Shown here: positions 16,777-25,474 of the stretch, in pieces
Numbering within the stretch: position 1 is the first letter of the stretch
Layout: each line of letters begins with the position of its first letter
From: Altererythrobacter aquiaggeris
GTDB lineage: Bacteria; Pseudomonadota; Alphaproteobacteria; Sphingomonadales; Sphingomonadaceae
DNA length: 64,000 nucleotides
Direction: 5' to 3'
Assembly (NCBI RefSeq): GCF_037154015.1
Contig: NZ_JBANRL010000001.1
Location: 2,170,001 to 2,234,000 of the forward strand
Notes under the pieces: generated by a model
The model's database searches: none
Told to the model about the DNA's origin: nothing
What the model saw: the letters and a program-made list of their open reading frames with translations, nothing else
Position numbers and translations under genes: made by a program

Positions 16777-18669
16777 CTATTTCATCACAGCATCAACCCC
16801 GCGCTGGGTGACCGAATGATAGGTCGGGCGGGTTTTGGTATAAATGCGCCGGGCAATTTCGCGCCCCCAGGCGCCCTGTTTCACAAGTGTGCCGAACAGC
16901 GGCCTGACGAACTTCGCGCGCCCTACCGTAGCGAGAAATTCCTCTGCCGATTCAACCGCAGGCTCATACCGGTTTGCCAGCGCGAGATTCAGCCAGAGGA
17001 ACAGTTCCTCGTTATTGCTTGATGCCGACAGGCCCAGTCTTTTATCCAGCTCTGCCAGTTCGCCTGCATTCAGCGTATCGGGCAGGCTTTGCAGAAATCG
17101 CTGACGCTCGGCAGATGTCCAGCCTGCGAAGGCTGCCGCGTCCAGCTTGCGCGAACCGGAATATGCCTGCGATGCCAGATCCACCGCCGCAAATGCCGCT
17201 GGATCGGGTTTGGCGATGTTGGCCGGGAGTCCGGGCGCATAAATCCACTCGCGCAGCTTCAACCGCTCCGCTTCGGCTGCGTCGGCGGCCAGATTGGCTT
17301 GTAGGTCCTGCAGCACCATTGCCGACGTGGCAGGCTGGAAAGCATGCTTGTCGAACCATTGCCGCAGCCATGCATCCAGCCGATCGCGGCCAACCTCGTT
17401 TTCCAGTGTTCGCAGGAATGCGGCACCCTTGTTATACACGATTGCGCTACCCGCGCTTTCGGTCCCGTCTGGATGATGCAGCGCAGTGCCGGGGGCATCG
17501 GCGCCGACTTCCGCCAGCGTTTCGGTTATGGCTGTATAGTCGAGCGCCACCTCTTGTCTGGCGCGCTGGCTGCCGTAAACTTCCTCGACAATCCGGTTTT
17601 CGAAATAGGATGTCACACCTTCGTTCAGCCAACCGTCTCCCCACACGGCATTGGTTACAAGATTGCCCGACCAGCTATGCGCCAGTTCGTGCGCCACCAG
17701 CCCGGTCAAACTGCGGTCGCCAGCGATGAACGTGGGCGTCAGAAAGGTCATCACGGGATTTTCCATCCCGCCGTAAGGAAATGCCGGCGGCAATACGATC
17801 ATGTCATAGCGGCCCCAGCGATAGGGCCCGTAAAGTTCTTCGGCAACTTCGACCATTCTTTCGGTATCAGCGACTTCATAGGCTGCGCGGTCCAGCACCG
17901 CCGGTTCCGCCCACACGCCGGTGCGCGGGCCAAGCGCCTTGAAATCGATATCGCCCGCTGCAATCGCGATCAGATAAGGCGCGACCGGTTTATCCATTAC
18001 AAACCGGAAACTGCGGCGGCCATCGCCCAAATCCTGTGGATCGCCCTGCTGGATGCCAGACATCACGACATCGAGCGGTTTTGGCGCGGTAATGCGTGCT
18101 TCCCAGGTTTGACGGATACCGGGGCTGTCCTGTGTCGGGATCCAGCTGCGGTTGAGGATCGCCTGGCCTTGGCTGAACAGAAACGGATGGACGCCGCCTG
18201 CGGTTTGTTCAGGACTTAGCCACTGCAACGCTTCCGCGCCCGCGGGGGCCATATACTGGATACGGATTTTGCGGCTGTCGCCCATCTCGATGACCAGAGG
18301 CGCACCTTTTTCCCCGTCGTCGCTGGCTGCGCCCAGTTTGAACGGAAGATCAGCGCCCTGCGCATCGGTAACCCGCGCGATTTCCAGACCGTTGCTGTCC
18401 AGGATGATTTGCGCCGCGCCAGCCGCGGCTATGATATCAAGTTCAGCGGTGCCGCCAACGCGCCTGGCGGAAAAATCGAGCGCCAGATCAAGCGCCACAT
18501 GTGTCACACGTGCGATCTGCGGCCGGGCGTAGGTTGAACTATCCAGCGCATCGGCGCTGGTCAGAATGGGCGCGATCATCGCCGCGCGCGGAGCTGCCAC
18601 TTCCTGGTTGATTGCCGAACAGGCGGTGGTGGCGAGCAAAATAGCGGCGGCGGCGACAAAGCGTTGCAT
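16777..18669 (-). CDS. M1 family metallopeptidase, lipoprotein
   Basis: A 630-residue gluzincin aminopeptidase. The N-terminal signal MQRFVAAAAILLATTACSA ends in a lipobox (TTAC), so it is probably anchored in the periplasm. The exopeptidase motif YGGMENPVMTF and the zinc site VAHELAHSWSGN, with the downstream Glu in GWLNEGVTSYFE, are intact. The C-terminal part resembles the leukotriene-A4-hydrolase/aminopeptidase helical domain. It likely trims peptides from the N-terminus. A GGAG ribosome site precedes ATG 18669. hemF lies upstream in the same direction, 62 bases away. Confidence 0.93.
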   Translation of the reverse strand: MQRFVAAAAILLATTACSAINQEVAAPRAAMIAPILTSADALDSSTYARPQIARVTHVALDLALDFSARRVGGTAELDIIAAAGAAQIILDSNGLEIARVTDAQGADLPFKLGAASDDGEKGAPLVIEMGDSRKIRIQYMAPAGAEALQWLSPEQTAGGVHPFLFSQGQAILNRSWIPTQDSPGIRQTWEARITAPKPLDVVMSGIQQGDPQDLGDGRRSFRFVMDKPVAPYLIAIAAGDIDFKALGPRTGVWAEPAVLDRAAYEVADTERMVEVAEELYGPYRWGRYDMIVLPPAFPYGGMENPVMTFLTPTFIAGDRSLTGLVAHELAHSWSGNLVTNAVWGDGWLNEGVTSYFENRIVEEVYGSQRARQEVALDYTAITETLAEVGADAPGTALHHPDGTESAGSAIVYNKGAAFLRTLENEVGRDRLDAWLRQWFDKHAFQPATSAMVLQDLQANLAADAAEAERLKLREWIYAPGLPANIAKPDPAAFAAVDLASQAYSGSRKLDAAAFAGWTSAERQRFLQSLPDTLNAGELAELDKRLGLSASSNNEELFLWLNLALANRYEPAVESAEEFLATVGRAKFVRPLFGTLVKQGAWGREIARRIYTKTRPTYHSVTQRGVDAVMK

Positions 18670-18731
18670 GGGATTCTCCAGGATTCAGGCTATTTGAGTT
18701 GAACGCCCCAGCGGTCCACCGGTGCCAAAAA

Positions 18732-19589
18732 TCAGGTCCAGACCGCTTCGGGAGGCAGGCTCATCAAGATCGCGTCGATATTTCCGCCCGTTTTCAGTCC
18801 GAACAACGTGCCGCGGTCATAGACCAGATTGAACTCGGCATAGCGGCCGCGCCATTCCAGCTGCTGCAGTTTGTCCTGCGGCGTGAATTCTGCGCCCATC
18901 CGCCGTCTCACCAGCTGCGGATAAATATCCAGGAATGTTTCACCCACATCGCGTGTGAAGGCCAGATTACGCTCGAACGCAGGTGTATCTTCGCTTTCCA
19001 GATGATCGTAAAATATCCCGCCCACTCCCCGGTGGCACTGGCGGTGGGGGATATAGAAATATTCGTCGGCCCATTTTCTGAACCGTTCATAATAGGTCGG
19101 ATTATGACCTGCACAGGCGGCGCGAAATGCGGCATGAAAATCCGCCGTATCCTGTTCGTAGGGGATCGGCGGATTGAGATCTGCCCCGCCGCCGAACCAC
19201 GCCTTTCCAGTGGTCAGAAACCGCGTATTCATGTGCACGGCGGGCACGTGCGGATTGGCCATATGCGCCACCAGACTGATACCCGTTGCCGTGAACGATG
19301 GCTGCTGCGCGCTGGCGCCATTTACCGATGCGGCAAATTCAGGCGCGAAGTTTCCACGCACCGTCGAAACATTCACCCCGACTTTTTCAAAAACCTTGCC
19401 CTTCATCAATCCCTGAACACCGCCGCCGGGATCGGAATTTCCCGCTTCTTCGCGCTCCCACGGCGTGAAATCGAACGCCGCATCGCTGCCGGCTTCGCGC
19501 TCGATCGCCTCGAAGGCATCGCAAATGCGTGTCCTCAGGCTTTCGAACCATTCTCTGGCGGCGGCGGTATGGTTTGCTTGTTCGTTCAT
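18732..19589 (-). CDS. hemF: Oxygen-dependent coproporphyrinogen III oxidase
   Basis: HemF converts coproporphyrinogen III to protoporphyrinogen IX using O2, in haem synthesis. The protein of 285 residues shows the family blocks VSTVRGNFAPEFA, MANPHVPAVHMNTR (with conserved His residues), FGGGADLNPPIPYEQD, and FYIPHRQCHRGVGGIFYDHL. The C-terminus FGLKTGGNIDAILMSLPP is diagnostic. I start at ATG 19589; an upstream in-frame TTG is unlikely. It is divergent from pdeM with only about 46 bases between starts. Presence of the aerobic enzyme fits an oxygen-respiring organism. Confidence 0.96.
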   Translation of the reverse strand: MNEQANHTAAAREWFESLRTRICDAFEAIEREAGSDAAFDFTPWEREEAGNSDPGGGVQGLMKGKVFEKVGVNVSTVRGNFAPEFAASVNGASAQQPSFTATGISLVAHMANPHVPAVHMNTRFLTTGKAWFGGGADLNPPIPYEQDTADFHAAFRAACAGHNPTYYERFRKWADEYFYIPHRQCHRGVGGIFYDHLESEDTPAFERNLAFTRDVGETFLDIYPQLVRRRMGAEFTPQDKLQQLEWRGRYAEFNLVYDRGTLFGLKTGGNIDAILMSLPPEAVWT

Positions 19590-19635
19590 CGACGCCACTC
19601 TTGCCAAACTCGAAACGCTCCGGCAAGTGAAGCCG

Positions 19636-20337
19636 ATGGTTCCCCTTTCGTTCGCACATCAGGAATTGGTCCTCACCACCGGGCGCGCAGTGTACTGGCC
19701 GCGCGAGCAGGCGTTGCTGGTCGCCGATCTGCATCTTGAAAAAGCCAGCTGGTATGCAAAGTCGGGGCAAATGTTGCCGCCATACGACAGCCGCGAAACG
19801 TTGGAGCGGGTTGCCGCAGCGATCCGCGAAACGGGCGCCAAGCGGGTCATAACGCTGGGCGACAACTTCCACGACAGTGCGGGCACGCAGAGGCTGGAAC
19901 CCCATGCCGCCGGTATGCTCGACGCGCTTACGCGGGCGGTGGACTGGGTATGGATCACGGGCAATCACGATTCGCGGATGGAAGCGCAATCGGGCGGCAC
20001 GGTGGTGGATGAATTGCCCATCGGCGGGATGATTCTGCGTCACAGAGCGCAGCCCGGCGAAACCTTGCCGGAACTTTCAGGCCATTATCATCCGCGCTAT
20101 GTGGTGGCATTGCGCGGCCGGCATATCCGCAGGCCGTGTGCTGTAATCAGCACGAACGAGGCTGGCCCCGAAACGTCTAGCCGTATGATATTACCCGCAT
20201 TTGGCGCGCTGACCGGCGGCATGGATGCGGCCGATCCGGCGATTTTGAAGGCCTTGCAGCCTGCCAGCCGGATTGATGCGGTGATGCCCGCTGGCGGCCA
20301 GCTTGTGCAAATCCCGCTGTGGCGCAAGGCGGCCTAG
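19636..20337 (+). CDS. pdeM: Ligase-associated DNA damage response endonuclease PdeM-like
   Basis: A 233-residue calcineurin-like metallophosphoesterase. The metal-binding motifs are in order: VADLHLEKASWY, TLGDNFHDSAG, VWITGNHDSRM and LSGHYHPRYV. The arrangement with an early PPYDSRETLERV segment matches PdeM, usually annotated as a ligase-associated DNA repair endonuclease. The usual partner genes (ligase, exonuclease, DEXH helicase) are not in this window. Start ATG 19636 gives the family N-terminus (SFAHQELVLTTGRAVYWPRE); longer in-frame readings would overlap hemF. Confidence 0.87.
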   Translation: MVPLSFAHQELVLTTGRAVYWPREQALLVADLHLEKASWYAKSGQMLPPYDSRETLERVAAAIRETGAKRVITLGDNFHDSAGTQRLEPHAAGMLDALTRAVDWVWITGNHDSRMEAQSGGTVVDELPIGGMILRHRAQPGETLPELSGHYHPRYVVALRGRHIRRPCAVISTNEAGPETSSRMILPAFGALTGGMDAADPAILKALQPASRIDAVMPAGGQLVQIPLWRKAA

Positions 20338-20420
20338 AGAATTTCCTTCGCAAGACCTTTGCGTGAACGGGCATTAGTCACTAAGTAAGCTGCGAAGTCA
20401 TTAAACAGGAGACATTTACT

Positions 20421-20963
20421 ATAGCTCGTCCACCTCGGCGCAGTATGGCGCCCCCCGTTAAAAGCGGGCCACGATTCAACGAAATGATCAACGTCGACAA
20501 GGTCCGTGTAATCGACCATGAAGGCGAAAATATCGGTGTGATGTTCACGCGCGAAGCGATCGAACAGGCGGCCGAACACGGCCTCGACCTGGTCGAAGTG
20601 TCGCCCGGCGCGGATCCGCCGGTTTGCAAGTTCCTCGACGTCGGCAAATATCGCTTCGAAGCGCAGAAAAAAGCGAATGCCGCGCGCAAGACGCAGAAAA
20701 CGCAGGACATCAAGGAAGTCAAAATGCGCCCCAACATCGATGTCCATGACTACGATGTGAAAATGCGCAATGTCTTCAAATTCATCGATAACGGCGACAA
20801 GGTAAAAATTACGCTTCGTTTCCGCGGGCGCGAAATGGCGCATCAGGAACTTGGCATGAACCTGCTGAAACGGGTTCAGGACGATACCGCCGAAGTTGCC
20901 AAGATCGAAGCATTCCCGCGCCTGGAAGGCCGCCAGATGCTGATGGTGCTATCGCCTAAATAG
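20421..20963 (+). CDS. infC: Translation initiation factor IF-3 with probable AUA start
   Basis: IF-3 binds the 30S subunit and proofreads start codons. The N-domain [20 protein letters not shown], the linker with [20 protein letters not shown] and the C-domain [18 protein letters not shown] are typical. The first in-frame ATG (20445) has no ribosome site. An in-frame ATA at 20421 sits eight bases after AGGAGA (20407-20412) and adds eight residues ending in Arg-Arg-Ser, like other alphaproteobacterial IF-3 N-termini. AUA is a codon that IF-3 rejects, so autoregulation like the AUU start of E. coli infC is likely. A terminator follows. Confidence 0.93.
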   Translation: MARPPRRSMAPPVKSGPRFNEMINVDKVRVIDHEGENIGVMFTREAIEQAAEHGLDLVEVSPGADPPVCKFLDVGKYRFEAQKKANAARKTQKTQDIKEVKMRPNIDVHDYDVKMRNVFKFIDNGDKVKITLRFRGREMAHQELGMNLLKRVQDDTAEVAKIEAFPRLEGRQMLMVLSPK

Positions 20964-20990
20964 GCTGGCAATAGCCAGACAATAGCCGGG

Positions 20991-21018
20991 AGGGCGCACT
21001 GCAAGGTGCGCCCTTTTT
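20991..21018 (+). terminator. Intrinsic terminator after infC
   Basis: GGGCGCAC and GTGCGCCC form an 8-bp stem around a 6-base loop, followed by TTTTT. A weaker hairpin (CTGGC/GCCAG) just after the infC stop precedes it. Confidence 0.92.
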
Positions 21019-21033
21019 CGTAACTGCCGCGGA

Positions 21034-21684
21034 TCAGTAAATTTCAAAATCCAATACCGTAAACCGGGCCCCGCCGGTGGCATAAACGCCGTGGCCCCGG
21101 GCAGACGATGACCCGAACACAAAACCCACATTGTCGGCATCTCTCAATGCAGCAGCAAATTGGCCGGGTAGCTCGCGATTATTACCGCCCGTCATAGCAA
21201 TCCACGGCTCGTCAAACGAGATATTCAACCTGTGCACGCCCGGTGTGAGCGGCATCAACCTGTTATGGGGAGAGTACCACCGGTGATGCGGCGTTTTGAC
21301 TGTCCAGCGATCACCGCCACGCTGGAAATATAGCGATAGCGTTGCCTGCTCCTGTGGTTGCTCCTGCGGAATGAACCGGACGCCCCGATCGGCTTCGACC
21401 CGGTATCGCAGCGTCATCCCGCGCGCGCCATTCAAAGAACGCACCGGCGTAGTGACATAGTGTACGTGGCCGTTCTGGACACGCGGCCCCGGAAATACAA
21501 ACGTCGGATTGTCATCGCGCTCTTGCATTGTCTGGGGCATGCCGAGTGAATAGTTGCGGCCGCGAATTATCGGACCAATTGACCATTCAGACGCTGACGG
21601 GCCGTTCGCATCGCGAGGCACGGCAGCAATCGGCGCGGCAAAAAGCAAAGCCGAACAGGCAGCAATCGAAAGAAATTTTTTCAT
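21034..21684 (-). CDS. Hypothetical secreted protein
   Basis: A 216-residue protein with a clear signal peptide (MKKFLSIAACSALLFAAPIAA, cleavage before VPRDA). The mature part has no transmembrane segment and alternates short beta-type stretches, for example MTLRYRVEADRGVRF and TLSLYFQRGGDRWTV, so a beta-sandwich of the carbohydrate-binding type is plausible. AGGA precedes ATG 21684 at good spacing, which decides the start over two upstream in-frame ATGs. I do not recognise the family and there is no informative neighbour. Confidence 0.75.
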   Translation of the reverse strand: MKKFLSIAACSALLFAAPIAAVPRDANGPSASEWSIGPIIRGRNYSLGMPQTMQERDDNPTFVFPGPRVQNGHVHYVTTPVRSLNGARGMTLRYRVEADRGVRFIPQEQPQEQATLSLYFQRGGDRWTVKTPHHRWYSPHNRLMPLTPGVHRLNISFDEPWIAMTGGNNRELPGQFAAALRDADNVGFVFGSSSARGHGVYATGGARFTVLDFEIY

Positions 21685-21809
21685 GGTCATTTCCTGCATA
21701 AATCAGCCTGTCCTTCCTCTGAACAAATGGCGGGCGGAATATTCATGCCGGCCGGTTGCTTGCTGGCCTTAATCACGCCATGACCGGCATGATAACCGCC
21801 GGGAGCATT

Positions 21810-23258
21810 ATGACAGCGCAACGTATCGGCCTCATCATCGGCGCCTTTGCGCTGATGGCGACCATTTTCTTGTCCGCTCCTGCGGGTATGGCGCGCGAGG
21901 CGTGGATTGTCGCAGGGCTGGTGGTGCTGATGGCGTCGTGGTGGATGACCGAAGCTATCCCGCTCACGGCGACTGCGCTGATGCCGTTTCTGGTGTTGCC
22001 CTTTGCCGGGGTACTTGATGCCAAAGCGACCGCCAGCGCCTATTATGAACCCATCCTGTTTCTTATCCTGGGCGGTGCGTTTATCGCACTGGCTATCGAA
22101 CGGACCGGACTGCACCGGCGGCTATCGCTGGCAATCCTCAAATCGGTCGGAAGCGGCGGCGGGCCGTCGCGGCTGCTTCTCGCCTTCATGATTGCGGCGG
22201 CGCTGCTTTCGATGCTGATTTCCAACACCTCCACAGCGCTCATCATGATGCCGATGGCGCTGGCGGTGCTGGCTGGCGGTGGGCTTGGCGATCCGTCCTC
22301 AACTGGCAAAGCGGCTGGGCAAACGGGGCTGTCGAAGGACGGGCTCGCAGGGGCATTGCCGATGGGCATCGCGTTTGCCGCATCGATTGGCGGCCTGGGT
22401 ACAATCGTGGGTTCCCCCACCAATGGTATCGCCGTGGCACTGCTGGACAGCATGATCGGCCTCAGGATCAGTTTTGCACAATGGACGGCATTCGGCCTGC
22501 CGATTGTCATAGTCGGCGTTCCGGTTGCCGCCTTTATCATCGCCCGTGTGCAAAAAGTTGCCGCGCATCCCTTCGATGTGGAGGCAGCCAGAGCAGCGAT
22601 TGATACGCACACCGCCTTGACCGCGCCCGAACGCCGGCTGATCCCGCTGATCGCGATCACTTTCCTGCTGTGGATGACTGCGCCGTTGCTGAAAGCATAT
22701 CTGCCCGCAGGCTCGCTCACCGATGGCACCATTGCCATTGCGGCGGGTATCGCGCTGTTCCTGCTGCCCGACGGAACGGGGCGGCCGATGCTGACATGGA
22801 ACGAAGCCGACCGCGCACCGTGGGGCGTGATCATGATGTTTGGCGGCGGACTGGCGCTGGCGGCCGGAATGGGCGCCTCGGGGCTTGCCGAATGGCTGGG
22901 TAACGCTTTGCTTCCACTATCCGCAGTGCCGCTGATTATCGTCGCCCTGGCGCTGGTGGCGATGGTTGTCCTTATCACCGAGTTCGCCAGCAATGTCGCC
23001 ACAGCCAGCGCGATCATACCCGTGGTCGCCAGCCTGACGGTGGCAATGGGGGTCGATCCGGTTCTGCTCGCCATGCCCGCCGCACTTGCCGCCAGCTGGG
23101 GCTTCATGTTGCCCGCGGGCACGGGTCCCAACGCCATTGCGTGGTCAACCGGCCGGATCGCTCTGCCGCGGATGGTCGGGGCCGGCCTGATCCTCGATAT
23201 TGCGGGGATATTCCTGATCGTGGCGATGGTCTGGGGTGTTGCGGCTATCGCTGGATAA
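21810..23258 (+). CDS. DASS (SLC13) family anion:sodium symporter
   Basis: About 482 residues and around a dozen membrane segments. The family shows in AREAWIVAGLVVLMASWWMTEAIPLTATALMP near the N-terminus, LISNTSTALIMMPMALAV (first SNT motif), IGGLGTIVGSPTNGIAVAL, and the C-terminal second repeat with EFASNVATASAIIPVV (SNV) and LPAGTGPNAIAWSTG. These symporters import di- or tricarboxylates, sulfate or similar anions. ATG 21810 is preceded by GGGAG; in-frame ATGs at 21780 and 21789 are alternatives. A methionine-type PLP enzyme is downstream, but no sulfate specificity can be claimed. Confidence 0.92.
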   Translation: MTAQRIGLIIGAFALMATIFLSAPAGMAREAWIVAGLVVLMASWWMTEAIPLTATALMPFLVLPFAGVLDAKATASAYYEPILFLILGGAFIALAIERTGLHRRLSLAILKSVGSGGGPSRLLLAFMIAAALLSMLISNTSTALIMMPMALAVLAGGGLGDPSSTGKAAGQTGLSKDGLAGALPMGIAFAASIGGLGTIVGSPTNGIAVALLDSMIGLRISFAQWTAFGLPIVIVGVPVAAFIIARVQKVAAHPFDVEAARAAIDTHTALTAPERRLIPLIAITFLLWMTAPLLKAYLPAGSLTDGTIAIAAGIALFLLPDGTGRPMLTWNEADRAPWGVIMMFGGGLALAAGMGASGLAEWLGNALLPLSAVPLIIVALALVAMVVLITEFASNVATASAIIPVVASLTVAMGVDPVLLAMPAALAASWGFMLPAGTGPNAIAWSTGRIALPRMVGAGLILDIAGIFLIVAMVWGVAAIAG

Positions 23259-23316
23259 ATCGGTGACCGCTTGTTGAATTGTTGCAGACGTAACGATAAT
23301 CAGCGCTGACTATCAA

Positions 23317-23410
23317 GGCGTCCGGCAGAGACGCGTTCCTGCGGAGGTTAGGAACCCTGGCTGCCATGCCCCGAAAGCTCCTGCCTTCCTGGGAGCATTT
23401 GATTAGGAAG
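23317..23410 (+). promoter_or_regulatory. Candidate structured leader of the Cys/Met PLP enzyme gene
   Basis: Three hairpins precede the next gene: GCGTC/GACGC (23318-23334), GTTCCT/AGGAAC (23335-23355) and GCTCC/GGAGC (23377-23396). The loop of the third contains CTTCCT (23385-23390), complementary to the gene's ribosome site AGGAAG (23405-23410). Together they would form an H-type pseudoknot that hides the ribosome site. The first loop has GGCAG, which can pair with CTGCC at 23361-23365. It does not match the SAM-II or SAM/SAH sequences I know. A cis-regulator is an inference from pairing only. Confidence 0.45.
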
Positions 23411-23418
23411 CCATTCCC

Positions 23419-24729
23419 ATGCCCGATGAAGTTGACACGCCAACGCCCCGCCGCAAGCCCAAACAGGCTGTCACCACCATCGGTGGCCGCGAGCTGAAAC
23501 CGTCAACCCTGATGATGGGCTATGGTTATGACCCGGTTCTGTCCGAGGGATCGCTCAAGGCTCCGATTTTTCTGACCAGCACATTTGCGTTTGAAAACGC
23601 GCAGGCGGGAAAACACCATTTCGAAGGGTTGACCGGAAAACGCAAAGGCGATGTCGAAGGTCTTGTCTATTCGCGCTTCAACGGTCCCAATCAGGAGATT
23701 CTGGAAGACCGTCTCGCGATCTGGGACGGGGCGGAGGATGCGCTCGTCTTCTCCAGCGGGATGACCGCAATCACGATCATGATGCTCGCCTATTGCAGTG
23801 CGGGCGACGTGATCGTCCATTCCGGCCCGCTGTATGCGGCGACAGAGGGTTTCGTATCCAGGATCATGTCGAAATACGGCGTGACCTATGTCGATTTCCA
23901 CGCTGGCGCGACTCGCGAAGAACTGGACGCGGTACTTGAAAAAGCCAAAGCGCAGGCGGCCGAAAACGGCGGCAAGGTCGCGCTGGTCTATCTCGAAAGC
24001 CCGGCCAACCCGACCAATGCGCTGGTCGATATCGAAGCCGTGAAGGAGGCCCGCGATGCAGTGCTGGGCGCGGACGGCGCGCCCATCGCTATCGACAACA
24101 CATTTCTGGGTCCGCTGTGGCAGCGACCGCTGGATCACGGGGCAGATGTGGTGGTTTATTCGCTCACCAAATATGTCGGCGGTCATTCCGATCTGGTCGC
24201 GGGCAGCATTGCCGGCCCCAAAAGCCTGATGGATCCCGTCCGCGCATTACGCAACACCATGGGCGGAATCTGCGATCCCAATACGGCATGGATGCTGCTG
24301 CGCTCGCTTGAAACAGTCGAACTGCGGATGACCCGCGCGGGCGAAAATGCAGCCAAGGTGTGCGCGTTCCTGAAAGCGCATCCCAAGGTCGAAGGGCTGG
24401 GTTATCTCGGCATGATCGGCGATGCGCGCCAGCAGGATATCTATGACCGTCACTGCAAGGGCGCGGGCAGCACTTTTTCGGTCTTCATCAAAGGCGGCGA
24501 GAAGGAAAGCTTCCGTTTTCTGGATGCGCTGCGGATTGCCAAACTGGCTGTCAGCCTTGGCGGTACAGAAACGCTTGCCAGCCATCCTGCCGCTATGACG
24601 CATATTTCCGTGCCTGACGAACGCAAGGCAGCGCTGGGCATTACGGACAATCTTGTGCGGATATCGATCGGGATCGAGGATGCAGACGATCTGATCGCCG
24701 ATTTCCGGCAAGCGCTGGACAAGGTCTGA
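23419..24729 (+). CDS. Cys/Met metabolism PLP-dependent enzyme (cystathionine gamma-synthase family)
   Basis: A fold-type I PLP enzyme of 436 residues. The Schiff-base Lys lies in VVYSLTKYVGGHSDLVAG, the PLP Asp in AIDNTFLGPLWQRPL, the phosphate/substrate part in LVFSSGMTAITIMML, and VYSRFNGPN is the inter-subunit segment. It belongs to the gamma-synthase, O-acyl-homoserine sulfhydrylase or methionine gamma-lyase group; which reaction it does cannot be decided by eye. An extended N-terminus (about 25 residues, rich in Pro/Arg/Lys) precedes the core. A structured leader with a possible ribosome-site pseudoknot suggests control by a methionine-related metabolite. Confidence 0.9.
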   Translation: MPDEVDTPTPRRKPKQAVTTIGGRELKPSTLMMGYGYDPVLSEGSLKAPIFLTSTFAFENAQAGKHHFEGLTGKRKGDVEGLVYSRFNGPNQEILEDRLAIWDGAEDALVFSSGMTAITIMMLAYCSAGDVIVHSGPLYAATEGFVSRIMSKYGVTYVDFHAGATREELDAVLEKAKAQAAENGGKVALVYLESPANPTNALVDIEAVKEARDAVLGADGAPIAIDNTFLGPLWQRPLDHGADVVVYSLTKYVGGHSDLVAGSIAGPKSLMDPVRALRNTMGGICDPNTAWMLLRSLETVELRMTRAGENAAKVCAFLKAHPKVEGLGYLGMIGDARQQDIYDRHCKGAGSTFSVFIKGGEKESFRFLDALRIAKLAVSLGGTETLASHPAAMTHISVPDERKAALGITDNLVRISIGIEDADDLIADFRQALDKV

Positions 24730-24761
24730 CGCCAATCGGCGCTGCGGTTCTTTAAGGTGCC

Positions 24762-24784
24762 CGCCCGGTGAGGCAGACCGGGCG
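24762..24784. terminator. Hairpin between convergent genes
   Basis: CGCCCGG and CCGGGCG form a 7-bp stem around a 9-base loop, between the convergent PLP-enzyme and J-domain genes. It lacks a T-run, so it may only be a weak or Rho-assisted bidirectional stop. Confidence 0.4.
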
Positions 24785-25318
24785 CTAACCCTTCCAGACG
24801 CGCCGCTCTTCCGACTGTTTCAATATTTCATAGGCGAGCTGGATTTTCTGGAATTCGAGCGCAGCATCGACATCGCCGGGTTTGACATCGGGATGAACGG
24901 CCTTGGCTCTGGTGCGGAATGATTTCTTCACCGCGTCGAACTCGGCATCGGAATCCAGCCCCAGCAATTCCAGCGCGCGCATTTCATCATCGCTGCGGCT
25001 GCCATCGCCCGATCCCATCCAGCCGTAATGCGCCGCCTCGCTGTAACCCGCATTTTCGGATTGTTCGGTTTTCTGGCGCGCGGCGGCTTCTTCCTTGTCC
25101 AGCCCTTCGAAGTAATCCCAGCCCTTGTTATATTCGGCCGCGTGCTTCTGGCAAAAATGCCAGCGTTCCGGGCTGCTGGGAGATTTCGGCGCGGGACAAT
25201 CGCCTTTTTCTTCGCAATTATGGCGGTCGCACAGGCGCACGGTCGCAGCCTCTCGGCCAGCATCATAGCTGCGCCAACGCGGGAAGCCCCAATTATCCGA
25301 ACGCCGTGCGCCAACCAT
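24785..25318 (-). CDS. J-domain protein with C-terminal DnaJ module
   Basis: A 177-residue protein. The C-terminal part (about 115-177) is a J domain with the catalytic HPD (AVHPDVKPGD), preceded by ALELLGLDSDAEFDAVKKSF and followed by IQLAYEILKQ. The N-terminal half has a Cys-bearing region (VRLCDRHNCEEKGDCPAPK, HFCQKHAAEYNKGWDYFEG) that could bind metal. It should stimulate an Hsp70 partner for a special client. This architecture is seen in sphingomonads and other alphaproteobacteria. Start ATG 25318 has AAGGAA upstream. It is transcribed toward the PLP-enzyme gene. Confidence 0.88.
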   Translation of the reverse strand: MVGARRSDNWGFPRWRSYDAGREAATVRLCDRHNCEEKGDCPAPKSPSSPERWHFCQKHAAEYNKGWDYFEGLDKEEAAARQKTEQSENAGYSEAAHYGWMGSGDGSRSDDEMRALELLGLDSDAEFDAVKKSFRTRAKAVHPDVKPGDVDAALEFQKIQLAYEILKQSEERRVWKG

Positions 25319-25474
25319 TACCGTGATATTCCTTGTGTTGCGCACCCTTTAGAACAGTGCGCGTTGGGTTTCCAGCGGAGGAAAGGTTTTTCTTCGCAAC
25401 GGGAACTTAACCTTTGATGCTGCATTGCACAAAACGAAGGGTTTGTAACCTGATGATCTGCGATGGAGCGTGTA

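Noticed and set aside
17344-18219. 291-aa plus-strand ORF
   Set aside because: Antisense to the M1 aminopeptidase, whose zinc motifs are intact on the minus strand.
22043-23137. 364-aa minus-strand ORF rich in Ser/Pro/Ala
   Set aside because: Antisense to the DASS transporter; composition reflects the complementary codons of membrane helices.
23281-23418. Assignment of the leader to the SAM-II or SAM/SAH riboswitch
   Set aside because: The conserved nucleotides I know for those aptamers are not visible; only pairing potential supports regulation, so no class is named.
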